64,000 nt of DNA from Firmicutes bacterium UBA4795 (GTDB taxonomy: Bacteria; Bacillota; Desulfotomaculia; Desulfotomaculales; Nap2-2B): assembly GCA_002402825.1 (NCBI GenBank), contig DHGP01000027.1, forward strand, positions 127,656-191,655. Reading direction: 5' to 3'. Positions 7,830-16,861 of the stretch are shown here, piece after piece. Below the pieces are notes generated by a model, which saw only the letters and a list, made by a program, of their open reading frames with translations, was not told where the DNA came from and made no database searches. The position numbers and the translations under genes are program-made. Each line of letters begins with the position of its first letter. Position 1 is the stretch's first letter.

Positions 7830-9653
7830 TTACCCCTTATGCTCTACTTCTCCGGCCTGTTCCATTAAATTCTTAAACTCTTCAGCCTCCAAAGTTTCTT
7901 TCTCCATTAGTTTCTGAGCCACTAAATGTAAAGTCTTATCGTGTTTTTCCAAAAGTACTTTTGCCTTATGGTAACATTGGTCTACAATATGACGCACTTC
8001 CTTGTCAATTGCGGTAGCCACTTCTTCACCGTAGTTTCGGTCCCGGGCCAAATCCCGTCCTAAAAAAACAGTTTCTTGCTTATGGCCTAAGGTCAACGGG
8101 CCCAGGTTTTCGCTCATTCCATATTCCATTACCATTTTACGAATAATCTCTGTAGAACGCTCCAAGTCGTTTTGCGCACCGGTACTAATTTCCCCTAAAA
8201 CTATTTCTTCAGAAATCCTACCGGCCAGTAACATGGTCACCTGATCTAAAAGAATTGATTTGGTCATATAATACCGGTCCTCTTTAGGCAAAAGTAAAGT
8301 ATAACCCCCGGCCCGCCCCCGGGGAATAATAGAAACTTTATGGACGGGATCGGTATTGGTTAAAAGATAACCAACTACGGCGTGACCGGCTTCATGATAA
8401 GAAACCAACCGCTTTTCTTTTTCACTAATAATTTTTGACTTTTTTTCTGGGCCGGCAATTACGCGTTCAATTGAGTTTTCCAATTCACGCATCCCAATTT
8501 CTTTTTTATCCATCCGGGCCGCTAAAAGAGCGGCTTCATTAACCAAATTAGCCAGGTCAGCGCCGGTAAAACCCGGTGTCCGCCGGGCGATAATATCCAA
8601 ATCTACCTCGGCGGCTAAGGGTTTGCCTGCCGCATGAACTTGCAATATTTCTTTACGGCCATTTACATCCGGAATGTCAATCATTACCTGGCGGTCAAAG
8701 CGCCCCGGCCGCAGTAAAGCCGGGTCTAAAATGTCCGGCCGGTTAGTGGCCGCAATAACAATAATACCCTCATTAGGACTAAAGCCGTCCATTTCAACCA
8801 AAAGCTGGTTTAACGTTTGCTCCCGCTCGTCATGGCCTCCTCCTAAACCGGCGCCGCGATGACGGCCTACGGCATCTATTTCATCAATAAAAACAATGCA
8901 CGGCGAATTTTTTTTGGCTTGCTCAAATAAATCTCGCACCCGGGAGGCACCTACCCCTACAAACATTTCCACAAAATCTGAGCCGCTGATACTAAAAAAA
9001 GGCACCCTTGCCTCACCGGCAATAGCCTTGGCCAGTAAGGTTTTTCCTGTTCCTGGTGAGCCAAAGAGCAAAACTCCTTTAGGTATCCGTGCGCCCAATT
9101 CGGTAAATTTTTTAGGGCTCTTAAGAAATTCAACCACCTCTTGAAGCTCCTCTTTTGCCTCATCAGCTCCGGCTACATCCGCAAAGGTAAATTTTTTCTT
9201 TTCTTCTGTGTGCAGGCGGGCCCGGCTTTTGCCAAAACTCATTACGCGGTTACCTCCGCCTTGAGTTTGTTGCATAAGGAAAAAAAACAGCAAAACAAAT
9301 AAAATAACGGGCAGTAAACTGGCCAAAATATTGGTCCATAAACCCGTGGTTGATGGCTCCTCAACGTTAATCTTAACATTTTTTTCCTTTAATAAAGAAA
9401 TTAGCGCCGGATCTTCCTTTAATCCTATAACTTTAAACTTAGTCCCTTCTTTTTTCTCACCCGTTATTGTATTAGTATTGTTTTTCGCTTGAATGGTAAC
9501 GGTTGTAATCTGTCCCTGTTTAACTGCCTCAAGAAACTGGTCGTATCGTAAGGATAAAACTTCATTGCGAGTAGGACTGGCAAGTTTTAATAAACCAACG
9601 ATTACTACCACAATTACCAAATAAATAAGAAAATTTTTAAGTATTTTATTCAA
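7830..9653 (-). CDS. ftsH: ATP-dependent zinc metalloprotease FtsH
   Basis: About 607 residues. Start chosen at TTG 9653, ten bases after AAGGAG; a longer frame from 9692 has no ribosome site in the right place. Two membrane segments: residues about 5-25 and about 100-125. AAA+ domain with Walker A GSPGTGKT, Walker B IVFIDEID and the SRH region ATNRPDILDPALLRPGRFDR. Protease motif HEAGHAVVG (HExxH). It degrades membrane and regulatory proteins from the cytoplasmic face. It follows tilS directly, a common Firmicute order. Confidence 0.97.
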   Translation of the reverse strand: MNKILKNFLIYLVIVVVIVGLLKLASPTRNEVLSLRYDQFLEAVKQGQITTVTIQAKNNTNTITGEKKEGTKFKVIGLKEDPALISLLKEKNVKINVEEPSTTGLWTNILASLLPVILFVLLFFFLMQQTQGGGNRVMSFGKSRARLHTEEKKKFTFADVAGADEAKEELQEVVEFLKSPKKFTELGARIPKGVLLFGSPGTGKTLLAKAIAGEARVPFFSISGSDFVEMFVGVGASRVRDLFEQAKKNSPCIVFIDEIDAVGRHRGAGLGGGHDEREQTLNQLLVEMDGFSPNEGIIVIAATNRPDILDPALLRPGRFDRQVMIDIPDVNGRKEILQVHAAGKPLAAEVDLDIIARRTPGFTGADLANLVNEAALLAARMDKKEIGMRELENSIERVIAGPEKKSKIISEKEKRLVSYHEAGHAVVGYLLTNTDPVHKVSIIPRGRAGGYTLLLPKEDRYYMTKSILLDQVTMLLAGRISEEIVLGEISTGAQNDLERSTEIIRKMVMEYGMSENLGPLTLGHKQETVFLGRDLARDRNYGEEVATAIDKEVRHIVDQCYHKAKVLLEKHDKTLHLVAQKLMEKETLEAEEFKNLMEQAGEVEHKG

Positions 9654-9727
9654 AAAAAGCCATCTCCTTAATGTGGCTTGAAACATAACCACTCATAATT
9701 GAATTTTATCATTTTTCTGTTTTTTCT

Positions 9728-11140
9728 TCAAACTAATTCTTGGAAGCCAATTCTTAGATAAAGACACTTATCCGTCCGAGGGGTAACTTTTGTAAGTTCA
9801 CCAGGACGTACCCCGCCAACCCAAATAATACCTTCACCGTTAGTTACCAAAGGAATTTTATCCCGTTTTTCCCGGGGTATTTTTTGTTTAATTAAAAAAT
9901 CCTTTAGCTTAACGGTTTTTTTTAACCCTAAGGGCATAAAAACATCCCCTTTATGACGGCAGCGCACAAACAAAGGCAAATTAAGCCGGCTAAAATCAAA
10001 TACCGCTTCTTGAATGGTTAAATCTTTAAAGTCAGGAATCAGGGGCCGCGGCTTAATTTCAGCCTGAATAAAACAATTAATTTCTGGGATAAGGGTTGCA
10101 CCCGGTACATTTAAAACGTAAAGGTAATCAATTCTACCCTCCGGCTTTCCTTTTTCCTCCCGCCAAAAAGTTAATACTTGCCCGTTTTTGACGGCCCGAA
10201 TATTTAAGGGCAGGGTTAAAATACGCCCTTCATGGGGGTTTTCTATCAGTTCCATTAATTTATCTATGTGTTGGTAAGAAAGATTTTTTTCTATTTGAGC
10301 CAACCTGCGCCAGACCTGCCGCAATACTCGCCTTAATAGCGGCCCGGGATATGATGACCATTTATCTAACGTAAACTTTAAACTATCTTTACCTGTTTCC
10401 AATAACAATTCTTTATATACCTGCTGCGCTTGCTTTTCCAGGTAAGCGTCTTCTTCCTGGCTTAACTGCCCTAAACGAATTAAAGCCGGGACAATTTGCG
10501 GATTATACTTTTGTTCCAGCAAAGGCAATAACTGCAACCTTATCCTGTTTCGGGTATAAACGGGCTTTAAATTGGAAGCATCTATCCGGTAAGGCAGTAA
10601 ATTTTGCCCGCAGTATGAGCTAATTTCCTGGCGGCGAACATTTAACAGCGGCCGAATGTAAATCCCGCGGGCCGGCAACATTCCTTTTAAACCGGATATT
10701 CCTGCCCCCCGCAATAAATTGAACAAGATAGTCTCAGCCTGATCATCAGCCTGATGACCTAAGGCGATGCGGTTGGCTCTTATTTCTTTAGCCAGACGTT
10801 CAAAAAAATTAAAACGCCCTATCCGGGCCGCTTCCTGGAGGGATAAACCAGTTTTTTGCCTGAAACTAGCTACATTAAATTGTTCAATGGTAAAAGGCAA
10901 GGCCAAATTTTGGGCTAGCTGTTCCACCAACCTAGCGTCAGCCTCGGCTTCCTTTCCCCGTAGTAAATGATTCAGATGAGCAACGTGAAGAGATATACCT
11001 AACGTTTCCTTTAATTTCCATAGAATGTGCAGCAAAGCCACTGAATCAGGACCACCGGATACACCGACCAAAACTAAATCCCCTGGTTTTACCAGGTTAA
11101 ATTTTTTAATAAAGACACTTACCCTTTGTCTTAAACTCAC
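9728..11140 (-). CDS. tilS: tRNA(Ile)-lysidine synthase
   Basis: 470 residues. The PP-loop SGGPDSVALLH binds ATP, and LGHQADDQAETILFNLLRGAG is the second TilS signature. A C-terminal TilS domain (FVRCRHKGDVFMPLGLKKTVKLKDFLIKQKIPREKRD) is present. The enzyme adds lysine to C34 of the AUA-reading tRNA-Ile, an essential step. It sits between nadD and ftsH on the same strand. Confidence 0.96.
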   Translation of the reverse strand: MSLRQRVSVFIKKFNLVKPGDLVLVGVSGGPDSVALLHILWKLKETLGISLHVAHLNHLLRGKEAEADARLVEQLAQNLALPFTIEQFNVASFRQKTGLSLQEAARIGRFNFFERLAKEIRANRIALGHQADDQAETILFNLLRGAGISGLKGMLPARGIYIRPLLNVRRQEISSYCGQNLLPYRIDASNLKPVYTRNRIRLQLLPLLEQKYNPQIVPALIRLGQLSQEEDAYLEKQAQQVYKELLLETGKDSLKFTLDKWSSYPGPLLRRVLRQVWRRLAQIEKNLSYQHIDKLMELIENPHEGRILTLPLNIRAVKNGQVLTFWREEKGKPEGRIDYLYVLNVPGATLIPEINCFIQAEIKPRPLIPDFKDLTIQEAVFDFSRLNLPLFVRCRHKGDVFMPLGLKKTVKLKDFLIKQKIPREKRDKIPLVTNGEGIIWVGGVRPGELTKVTPRTDKCLYLRIGFQELV

Positions 11141-11230
11141 TATTTGTTACCCCTTTTATTACCATTATCAACCTTAATTTGTTGCTTACTAGTAGAATGT
11201 TTTGTAATTGTCGTTTCAATGATTAAGCCA

Positions 11231-11315
11231 CCCCCACCCTAGCCCTCCTCCTTTGAGGGGGAGGGCTAGGAACTTTTTCCCCTCCCCCTTTGAGGGGGGA
11301 GGGTTAGGGTGGGGG
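11231..11315. repeat. GC-rich nested inverted repeat overlapping the nadD 3' end
   Basis: The outer arms CCCCCACCCTAGCCCTC (11231-11247) and GAGGGTTAGGGTGGGGG (11299-11315) are complementary with one mismatch. Inner stretches of CTTTGAGGGG type repeat twice. There is no T-run, so this is not a normal terminator. It looks like a short mobile REP/MITE-type palindrome that inserted at the end of nadD and now provides its last codons and TAG stop. Confidence 0.75.
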
Positions 11316-11925
11316 TACGGTATAAATTATTATTTAAAATATAGGCTTCCACTGCTTCAGGAACCAGGTATTTTATAGGACGGCCTTCACGTACCCGTCT
11401 ACGCAAATCAGTTGAGGAAATAGCTAAAGCCGGTACCTCCATAGTAATAATTCGCTTTTTCCCGTTTATGGGAAACCCAGGTATATTTTTGCTTAATTCA
11501 TCCAACTGGTAACCTGGCCTGGTGGCGGCGACAAAATAACAAAGACGCAACAATTCTTCTACCCGCTTCCAGCTTAATATTTCAAGTACGGCATCTGCTC
11601 CGGTAATAAAAAAAAGTTCTGCCCCGGGAAATTTTTCTTTGAATATTTGCACGGTATCAATAGTATAAGATGGCCCCGGCTTCATAATTTCAACATCCGA
11701 AACCCTAAAAAAGGGATTGCTAGCCACCGCTAACCGGGTAATATTTAAACGGTGCCGGGCAGCTGAAATTTCACGTTTTGTTTTGTGGGGCGGTCTGCCG
11801 GCAGGAATAAAAATTACCTTTTCCAGCTCTAACTGGCAACGTGCTTCTTCTGCCGCTACCAAATGACCGTAATGAATGGGGTCAAATGTACCCCCCATCA
11901 TTCCTAACCGTTGGTAAGTCTTCAT
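11266..11925 (-). CDS. nadD: Nicotinate-nucleotide adenylyltransferase
   Basis: 219 residues. MMGGTFDPIHYGHLVAAEEA is the nucleotidyltransferase GxFxPxHxGH motif, and AISSTDLRRRVREGRPIKYLVPEAVEAYI carries the ISST(D/E)xR motif. It makes deamido-NAD from nicotinate mononucleotide. The last 17 or so residues (RTPTLTLPPQRGRGKSS) are coded by the GC-rich repeat at 11231-11315 and extend the usual C-terminus, which normally ends near YILNNNLY. The enzyme core is intact. Confidence 0.95.
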   Translation of the reverse strand: MKTYQRLGMMGGTFDPIHYGHLVAAEEARCQLELEKVIFIPAGRPPHKTKREISAARHRLNITRLAVASNPFFRVSDVEIMKPGPSYTIDTVQIFKEKFPGAELFFITGADAVLEILSWKRVEELLRLCYFVAATRPGYQLDELSKNIPGFPINGKKRIITMEVPALAISSTDLRRRVREGRPIKYLVPEAVEAYILNNNLYRTPTLTLPPQRGRGKSS

Positions 11926-11960
11926 TTTATTTAAAATTTATATTTAAAATTTCTAAAACC

Positions 11961-13091
11961 TTATCCTTTAAATTCATTAAATTCATACTGGTAAAATGCT
12001 GCGCAAGCCCCTTCTGATGAAACCATGCAAGGTCCTACTGGCTGCATAGGAGTGCAAGTTCGGGCAAATAAAAGGCAGTCTTGGGGACTTATCTTTCCCT
12101 TTAACACTTCACCACAATTACAACCTTTGGATGTTTGTCCTATGGGTACCTCCAGGGCAAATTTATTTTTAGCGTCGTAAAAAGCATATTCTTCTCTTAT
12201 GGCCAAACCGCTGGCCGGAATAGCGCCAAATCCCCGCCATAAAGCAGCGGTAGGGGTAAAATATTCGGCTAAAAGTTTCTGGGCCCTAATATTTCCTTCA
12301 AGATGCACTAGCCGGCCGTAGCCATTTTCTGCTTTAACTTCATTTTGGGAAAATTGTTTTAATAAACAATAAATAGCCCCTAAAATATCAATTGGTTCAA
12401 AACCGGCAATAACGGTGGGTATTTTATATTCAAGAGAAATAAAATCAAAAGCTTTTTGGCCAATTATGGTACTTACGTGACCCGGCAGGATAAAACCATC
12501 AATATGCAAATCGCAATCGTCTAAAAGGGTGCGCATTACCGGCGGCACCAGCTTATGGGCCGAAAATACGCTATAATTTTTTAAACCCAGCTCGATAGCC
12601 GTAGCAATACTTAAGGCTACGGAAGGAGCGGTTGTTTCAAAACCCACCCCTAAGAAAATAACTTCCTGCTCTGGATGAGATGAAGCGTAAATTACTGCTT
12701 CCACGGGAGAATAAAAAATTATTACGTTTGCCTCACGAGCTTTTTCCCGTTCTAAGGAAGATTCTGAACCGGGAACCCGGAGCATATCTCCAAAAGTAGC
12801 CATAACCGTGCCGGGTAATCTAGCTAAATTAATCATATAATCAATATCCTGCTGGTCTGTAACGCAAACCGGGCAACCAGGTCCGCTTCTTAATTCCACA
12901 TATTCGGCTAAAAGATGCTTTACCCCACACCGGGCAATGGCCATGGTATGGGTGCCGCAAACTTCCATGAGTACAGGCCGGTGCCCTAATTTTTCTCTAG
13001 TGGCTAAAGCCAAAGGAATTATTTTCTGAATAAGCTTTTTTCCTAACGACGCATCCTGAAACTTATCTAACAAGAAATAACTTCCTCCCAT
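11961..13091 (-). CDS. hypD: Hydrogenase maturation factor HypD
   Basis: 376 residues, normal. Conserved motifs: MEVCGTHTMAIARCG (the Cys ligands for Fe(CN)2CO), LRSGPGCPVCVTDQ, GFETTAP, LPGHVSTIIG, and the 4Fe-4S cluster stretch with KGCNCGEVLKG and C-terminal cysteines. HypD with HypC scaffolds the Fe(CN)2CO unit of NiFe hydrogenase. The start overlaps hypC by 25 bases. No hypE follows: nadD is next. Confidence 0.96.
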   Translation of the reverse strand: MGGSYFLLDKFQDASLGKKLIQKIIPLALATREKLGHRPVLMEVCGTHTMAIARCGVKHLLAEYVELRSGPGCPVCVTDQQDIDYMINLARLPGTVMATFGDMLRVPGSESSLEREKAREANVIIFYSPVEAVIYASSHPEQEVIFLGVGFETTAPSVALSIATAIELGLKNYSVFSAHKLVPPVMRTLLDDCDLHIDGFILPGHVSTIIGQKAFDFISLEYKIPTVIAGFEPIDILGAIYCLLKQFSQNEVKAENGYGRLVHLEGNIRAQKLLAEYFTPTAALWRGFGAIPASGLAIREEYAFYDAKNKFALEVPIGQTSKGCNCGEVLKGKISPQDCLLFARTCTPMQPVGPCMVSSEGACAAFYQYEFNEFKG

Positions 13092-13291
13092 AACTTTAAG
13101 GTTTCCTTAGCTTCATTTAAATCAATTTTGCCAATAGCGTGGCCAGCGTGAATCATTAAATACTCTCCCGGGGTTATTTTTTCGTCTATTAAACGCGTAT
13201 CAACCTTTAATTGCACGCCTAATCTATCTACAACTGCCCAGTGACCAGCGGTATTAACTTCCACTACTATTCCTGGAATCCCAAGACACAT
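13067..13291 (-). CDS. hypC: Hydrogenase maturation chaperone HypC
   Basis: 74 residues. The start is set at ATG 13291 because HypC needs Cys at position 2 (MCLGIPG) and an AGGAGG lies 11 bases upstream; a GTG at 13303 directly abuts that site. Beta-barrel motif AGHAIGKIDLNEAKETL is present. It carries the iron centre with HypD and hands it to the large hydrogenase subunit. It overlaps hypF upstream and hypD downstream, indicating tight translational coupling. Confidence 0.95.
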   Translation of the reverse strand: MCLGIPGIVVEVNTAGHWAVVDRLGVQLKVDTRLIDEKITPGEYLMIHAGHAIGKIDLNEAKETLKLWEEVISC

Positions 13292-15606
13292 TCTTTTTGC
13301 CACCTCCTGTCCGCAACCATAGCCTGGCCTAAGGCTATACCTCCGTCATTGGCAGGTATCTGCTTATGATAAAGCACCTGGTAACCCTGGGAAGTTAATT
13401 GTCTTCTAATTGCCTGAAAAAGATAACGGTTTTGCCAGCTTCCGCCACTTAAAGCTACTTTTTTTAGCCCTGTTTCACCGGCCAACTTATTTATTATATC
13501 ACAAATTAAATAGCTCAGGGTTTGGTGAAACTTAGTAACTATTACGGGGACCGCGACACCCTTTTTTTGGTCATTTAAAATTTCTCTAATTAGCCAGGTA
13601 GGCCTGATTATTTCTCCTTTAATTTCGTACGGGTAAGGTTTAAGCATTGCCCCTTCTTCTATAGGCAAAACCAATTCTCCTAATTCTGTCGCCGCCTGAC
13701 CCTCGTAAGTGTTTTCCAGACAAACCCCTAAGGTCGCGGCTACGGCATCAAAAAGCCGGCCACAACCGCAGGCTAAAGGAAGATTCAGTTTACTTTCTAA
13801 AATCCGGGCTACCAGAAATACTTCTTTATCTGGAAAAAGGCTTTGGGCCAACTCAGTTCCTTCCTCACCCATAAAGGTAATTAAATAGGCTACGGCTGTT
13901 CGCCAGGGTTGGCGAATAGCTTTTTCTCCTCCCGGCAAAGGAACATAAGCCAAATGATACCTTCTTTTAAAGGAATGATAACTTCCGGTTAAAAACTCAA
14001 ATCCCCAAAGACACCCGTCCGTTCCGTAACCCGTTCCGTCAAGAATAACCCCCATTACTTCTTCATCATCTTCAACCTTATTGTCCGCCAGACAAGCCGC
14101 CAGGTGGGCGTGGTGGTGCTGGACGCCAATATGTTTTTGAGCCGGAATTTGCCTGGCCACCTCACTACTTTTATAGTCAGGGTGTAAATCAAAGGCAACA
14201 ATTTCCGGGGTTATCCCCAGTAACCTTTGCCAATGTTTTTGGCTTAAAGATAAATTTTCTTCTCCCTCCAGCCAATCTAACTCGCCTATATGTTGGCTTA
14301 AAAAAGCCTGCTCCCCTTTTAAAAAGCAAAAGCAATTTTTCATCTCCCCGCCTATACCTAAGATTACCGGGGCATTCTTTGGACGCGGGATAAATATACT
14401 TTGAGGAACGTATCCCCGTGAGCGCCGCATGAACATAGTCTCTTTCTCCGCTACAGTTACTAAAGAATCATCGCAACGGTTAATAATCTCCCGGTTATGC
14501 CAGAGAATATAGTCCGCCAGTCTTCCTAATATTTTAAGCGCCTGCTCGTTATCTTTAACTAAAGGAAGTTCTCTATAATTACCACTGGTCATAATTAAAA
14601 TATCAAAAGGGCCGGCAAAAAGAAACAAATGCAAAGGAGTATAAGGAAGCATTACTCCCAAGGTTTTTAGGCCGGGAGCTATTTCGGCAGGTAAATTGCC
14701 GTTTGGTTTCTTATTCAAAATAACAATGGGCGCTTCTTTAGCCTGCAGGAGGGCAGCTTCGGCCTCGCTTACCGTACAGTATTTCCTAACCGCTTTAAGG
14801 TCCCGGCACATCACCGCAAAAGGTTTTGCCTGCCGGCCCTTGCGCTGGCGTAAAACTTGTACGGCTAACCTGTCCTGCGCTAAACAGGCTAAATGAAAGC
14901 CCCCTAAGCTTTTAAGAGCAAGGATTTTTCCCTTTTGTAAAATATCCCAACAACTTTTTAGCCAATCTTTTGTAGCCACAACCTCTCCCTGGTTAGTCAC
15001 TAATTCTACCTGCGGACCACAAACCGGGCAAGCCACCGGTTGGGCGTGGAAGCGCCGGTCACGGGGATTGTGGTATTCAGCGGCACAGGCCTGACACATA
15101 ACAAAACCGGCCATAGAAGTATTAGTCCGGTCATAAGGCACCTCAATGGTAATAGTAAACCGGGGACCGCAGTTAGTACAATTAGTAAAAGGGTATTTAT
15201 AATGCCGGTCAAAAGGATCGTTTGTTTCCCGGGCACAATCAGGGCAAATAGCCACGTCGGGAGGGATTAAAGCTTCTCTTTCCGCTAACTCTTCGCTTTT
15301 TAAGATAACAAAAGAGCTTGCTCCTAAAGGGGGTAACTCTTCCCATTCAAAGGCAGTAATGCGGGAAAGAGAAGGAGGGTTTGCTCTTATGTTTTTGATA
15401 AAAGAAAGCACCTTTTCTTTTTCACCCTCGGCTTCAATAATTACCCCTTGACTTGAATTCAAAACACTTCCTTTCAACTGGTGGGTTAAAGCTAACTGGT
15501 AAACAAAGGGTCGAAATCCTACTCCCTGGACAACTCCCTTTACTTTTATCCGGTAGCGGACAATTTCTCCGTCTGGCTTACTTTGTCCTTTAGCCACTCT
15601 ACCCAC
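13267..15606 (-). CDS. hypF: Carbamoyltransferase HypF
   Basis: 779 residues. Domain order: acylphosphatase (VQGVGFRPFVYQLA, residues about 20-105), two zinc fingers (CPDCAREtNDPFDRHYKY..CTNC and CQAC..CPVC, about 120-200), YrdC-like domain (about 215-390), and a Kae1-like carbamoyltransferase domain with HHHAHLAACLADN and a C-terminal GGSWQNRYL. HypF makes thiocarbamate on HypE from carbamoyl phosphate, the source of hydrogenase cyanide ligands. The start overlaps the end of hypB by about 60 bases; the first residues (MGRVAKGQSKPDGE) may not be translated, but no better start is visible. Confidence 0.95.
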   Translation of the reverse strand: MGRVAKGQSKPDGEIVRYRIKVKGVVQGVGFRPFVYQLALTHQLKGSVLNSSQGVIIEAEGEKEKVLSFIKNIRANPPSLSRITAFEWEELPPLGASSFVILKSEELAEREALIPPDVAICPDCARETNDPFDRHYKYPFTNCTNCGPRFTITIEVPYDRTNTSMAGFVMCQACAAEYHNPRDRRFHAQPVACPVCGPQVELVTNQGEVVATKDWLKSCWDILQKGKILALKSLGGFHLACLAQDRLAVQVLRQRKGRQAKPFAVMCRDLKAVRKYCTVSEAEAALLQAKEAPIVILNKKPNGNLPAEIAPGLKTLGVMLPYTPLHLFLFAGPFDILIMTSGNYRELPLVKDNEQALKILGRLADYILWHNREIINRCDDSLVTVAEKETMFMRRSRGYVPQSIFIPRPKNAPVILGIGGEMKNCFCFLKGEQAFLSQHIGELDWLEGEENLSLSQKHWQRLLGITPEIVAFDLHPDYKSSEVARQIPAQKHIGVQHHHAHLAACLADNKVEDDEEVMGVILDGTGYGTDGCLWGFEFLTGSYHSFKRRYHLAYVPLPGGEKAIRQPWRTAVAYLITFMGEEGTELAQSLFPDKEVFLVARILESKLNLPLACGCGRLFDAVAATLGVCLENTYEGQAATELGELVLPIEEGAMLKPYPYEIKGEIIRPTWLIREILNDQKKGVAVPVIVTKFHQTLSYLICDIINKLAGETGLKKVALSGGSWQNRYLFQAIRRQLTSQGYQVLYHKQIPANDGGIALGQAMVADRRWQKECVLGFQE

Positions 15607-16223
15607 GCCTCCATCCCTTCACCTGTTTTGGCGGAAAGAGGAAACATTACCAGGTTATTTTTTATTTCTTTTAGCTGCTCTTTTGCCACCGCCAAATCAA
15701 AATCGGTATAGGGAAGAAGGTCTATTTTATTTAAAATTACGGCTTCTGCTTCTTGAAAAACCAAGGGATATTTCTTTGGTTTATCGCTTCCTTCGCTTAC
15801 ACTTAAAATAGCCACTTTATAATTTTCCCCTAAATCAAATTCGGCCGGACAAACCAGATTACCTACGTTTTCAATAAATAAAAGCTTTATTTTATCTAAG
15901 GGTAATCGCTCCAGAGCCTGGGCCACCATTTGGGCGTCCAAATGGCACCCGCCGTAAGTATTTATCTGCACCGCCGCTACTCCCTGCCCCGCCAGACGTT
16001 CGCTGTCAAAAGTAGTGTAAATATCTCCTTCTACTATCCCAATGGAAAACGAATTTTTTAAGGCCTCAATGGTTTTTTCCAGCAGGGTGGTTTTGCCGGC
16101 CCCGGGAGCACTGATTAAGTTTACCGTAGTAATACCACGACGATTTAATAAATTACGGTTCTGTTTGGCCAGTTCCTCATTGGCTTTTAACAAGGGTTGA
16201 GCCACAATTACTTCCAAGTTCAT
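15546..16223 (-). CDS. hypB: Hydrogenase nickel incorporation GTPase HypB
   Basis: About 225 residues from ATG 16223 (MNLEVIVAQPLLKANEEL), which follows GAAGGAGAGGAGA; a longer frame is a shadow over hypA. SAPGAGKTTLLEKTI is the P-loop, FIENVGNLVCPAEFDLGE carries the metal-site Cys and guanine-contact region, and NKIDLLPY is the NKxD motif. There is no histidine-rich N-terminal stretch, so it cannot store nickel in bulk. It begins 47 bases inside hypA. Confidence 0.95.
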   Translation of the reverse strand: MNLEVIVAQPLLKANEELAKQNRNLLNRRGITTVNLISAPGAGKTTLLEKTIEALKNSFSIGIVEGDIYTTFDSERLAGQGVAAVQINTYGGCHLDAQMVAQALERLPLDKIKLLFIENVGNLVCPAEFDLGENYKVAILSVSEGSDKPKKYPLVFQEAEAVILNKIDLLPYTDFDLAVAKEQLKEIKNNLVMFPLSAKTGEGMEAWVEWLKDKVSQTEKLSATG

Positions 16224-16566
16224 TCTCCTCTCCTTCGAAAGATATAATATGTAATTCCCGGCCCTGAATAATTTTAACCTGGCTGCTGGTACAAAAGGGG
16301 CAGGAAAAATGGTAATCTTGGGGCCTAAACTCCCGGGTACAGTCCAAGCATTGGAGAACAATTTCCTTAGACTCAATTTCTAATTCTGCTTCTTCACAAA
16401 CAGTCTCTTTTTTTAAAACTTGAAAGGCAAAAATTAAAGCTTTGGGCAAAGCCATACTTAACTTTCCTACCGCCAGCTTAATTTTAGTTACTTTAGGTAA
16501 GTTATTTTCCAGCGCACTTTGCTGTACTATTTTTAATACTTCCGCCATTAGCGCAGTTTCATGCAT
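16177..16566 (-). CDS. hypA: Hydrogenase nickel incorporation protein HypA
   Basis: 129 residues. MHETALMAEVL contains the nickel-binding His2 (MHE). The zinc site is CLDCTREFRPQDYHFSCPFC (two CxxC). The tail after about residue 112 runs over the hypB start and is longer than average. HypA delivers nickel together with HypB. First gene of hypABFCD. Confidence 0.94.
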   Translation of the reverse strand: MHETALMAEVLKIVQQSALENNLPKVTKIKLAVGKLSMALPKALIFAFQVLKKETVCEEAELEIESKEIVLQCLDCTREFRPQDYHFSCPFCTSSQVKIIQGRELHIISFEGEENELGSNCGSTLVKSQ

Positions 16567-16651
16567 TTTTCTAACCTCTTTTAGGGGTAGCCTAATCGTC
16601 CCGATTGTGGTACAGGTACTTTTTACCCTAAAGCAAGGTGTTTTCCGTTAT

Positions 16652-16681
16652 AAAATATAATTTTTCTCGGATATTTGTCAA
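16652..16681 (-). promoter_or_regulatory. Likely sigma-A promoter of the hyp operon
   Basis: On the minus strand TTGACA (16681-16676) is followed after 18 bases by TATTTT (16657-16652), with a second AT-rich TATAAC just downstream. It is about 85 bases before the hypA start. Judged by eye. Confidence 0.45.
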
Positions 16682-16714
16682 GTATCCGGCTAAACAAATA
16701 AACCGGGGCAAAAA

Positions 16715-16805
16715 TAGTGGTTAGTGGTGTGTAATTGGGCGTTTGGGGTACGAAAACATGTTTTAATAACCCCCTTAAAACCTAATCACTAACCACTAAC
16801 CACTA
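16715..16805. repeat. 14-bp perfect inverted repeat, TAGTGGTTAGTGGT
   Basis: TAGTGGTTAGTGGT at 16715-16728 is exactly complementary to ACCACTAACCACTA at 16792-16805, separated by 63 bases. The right arm belongs to a CACTAACCACTAACCACTAA tandem. Just beyond, 16831-16844 (AAGCGAGGACGCTT) is a second small hairpin. The stretch 16567-16861 holds no gene; it looks like short repetitive spacer DNA between the fdh operon and the hyp promoter. Confidence 0.6.
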
Positions 16806-16861
16806 ATTTAGTTGGCAACGATGAAGAGACAAGCGAGGACGCTTGCCCTACCGCGTTTACT

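Noticed and set aside
13292..13303. GTG start for hypC giving MAKRMCLG.
   Set aside because: HypC needs Cys2, and the GTG abuts the ribosome site; ATG 13291 fits both.
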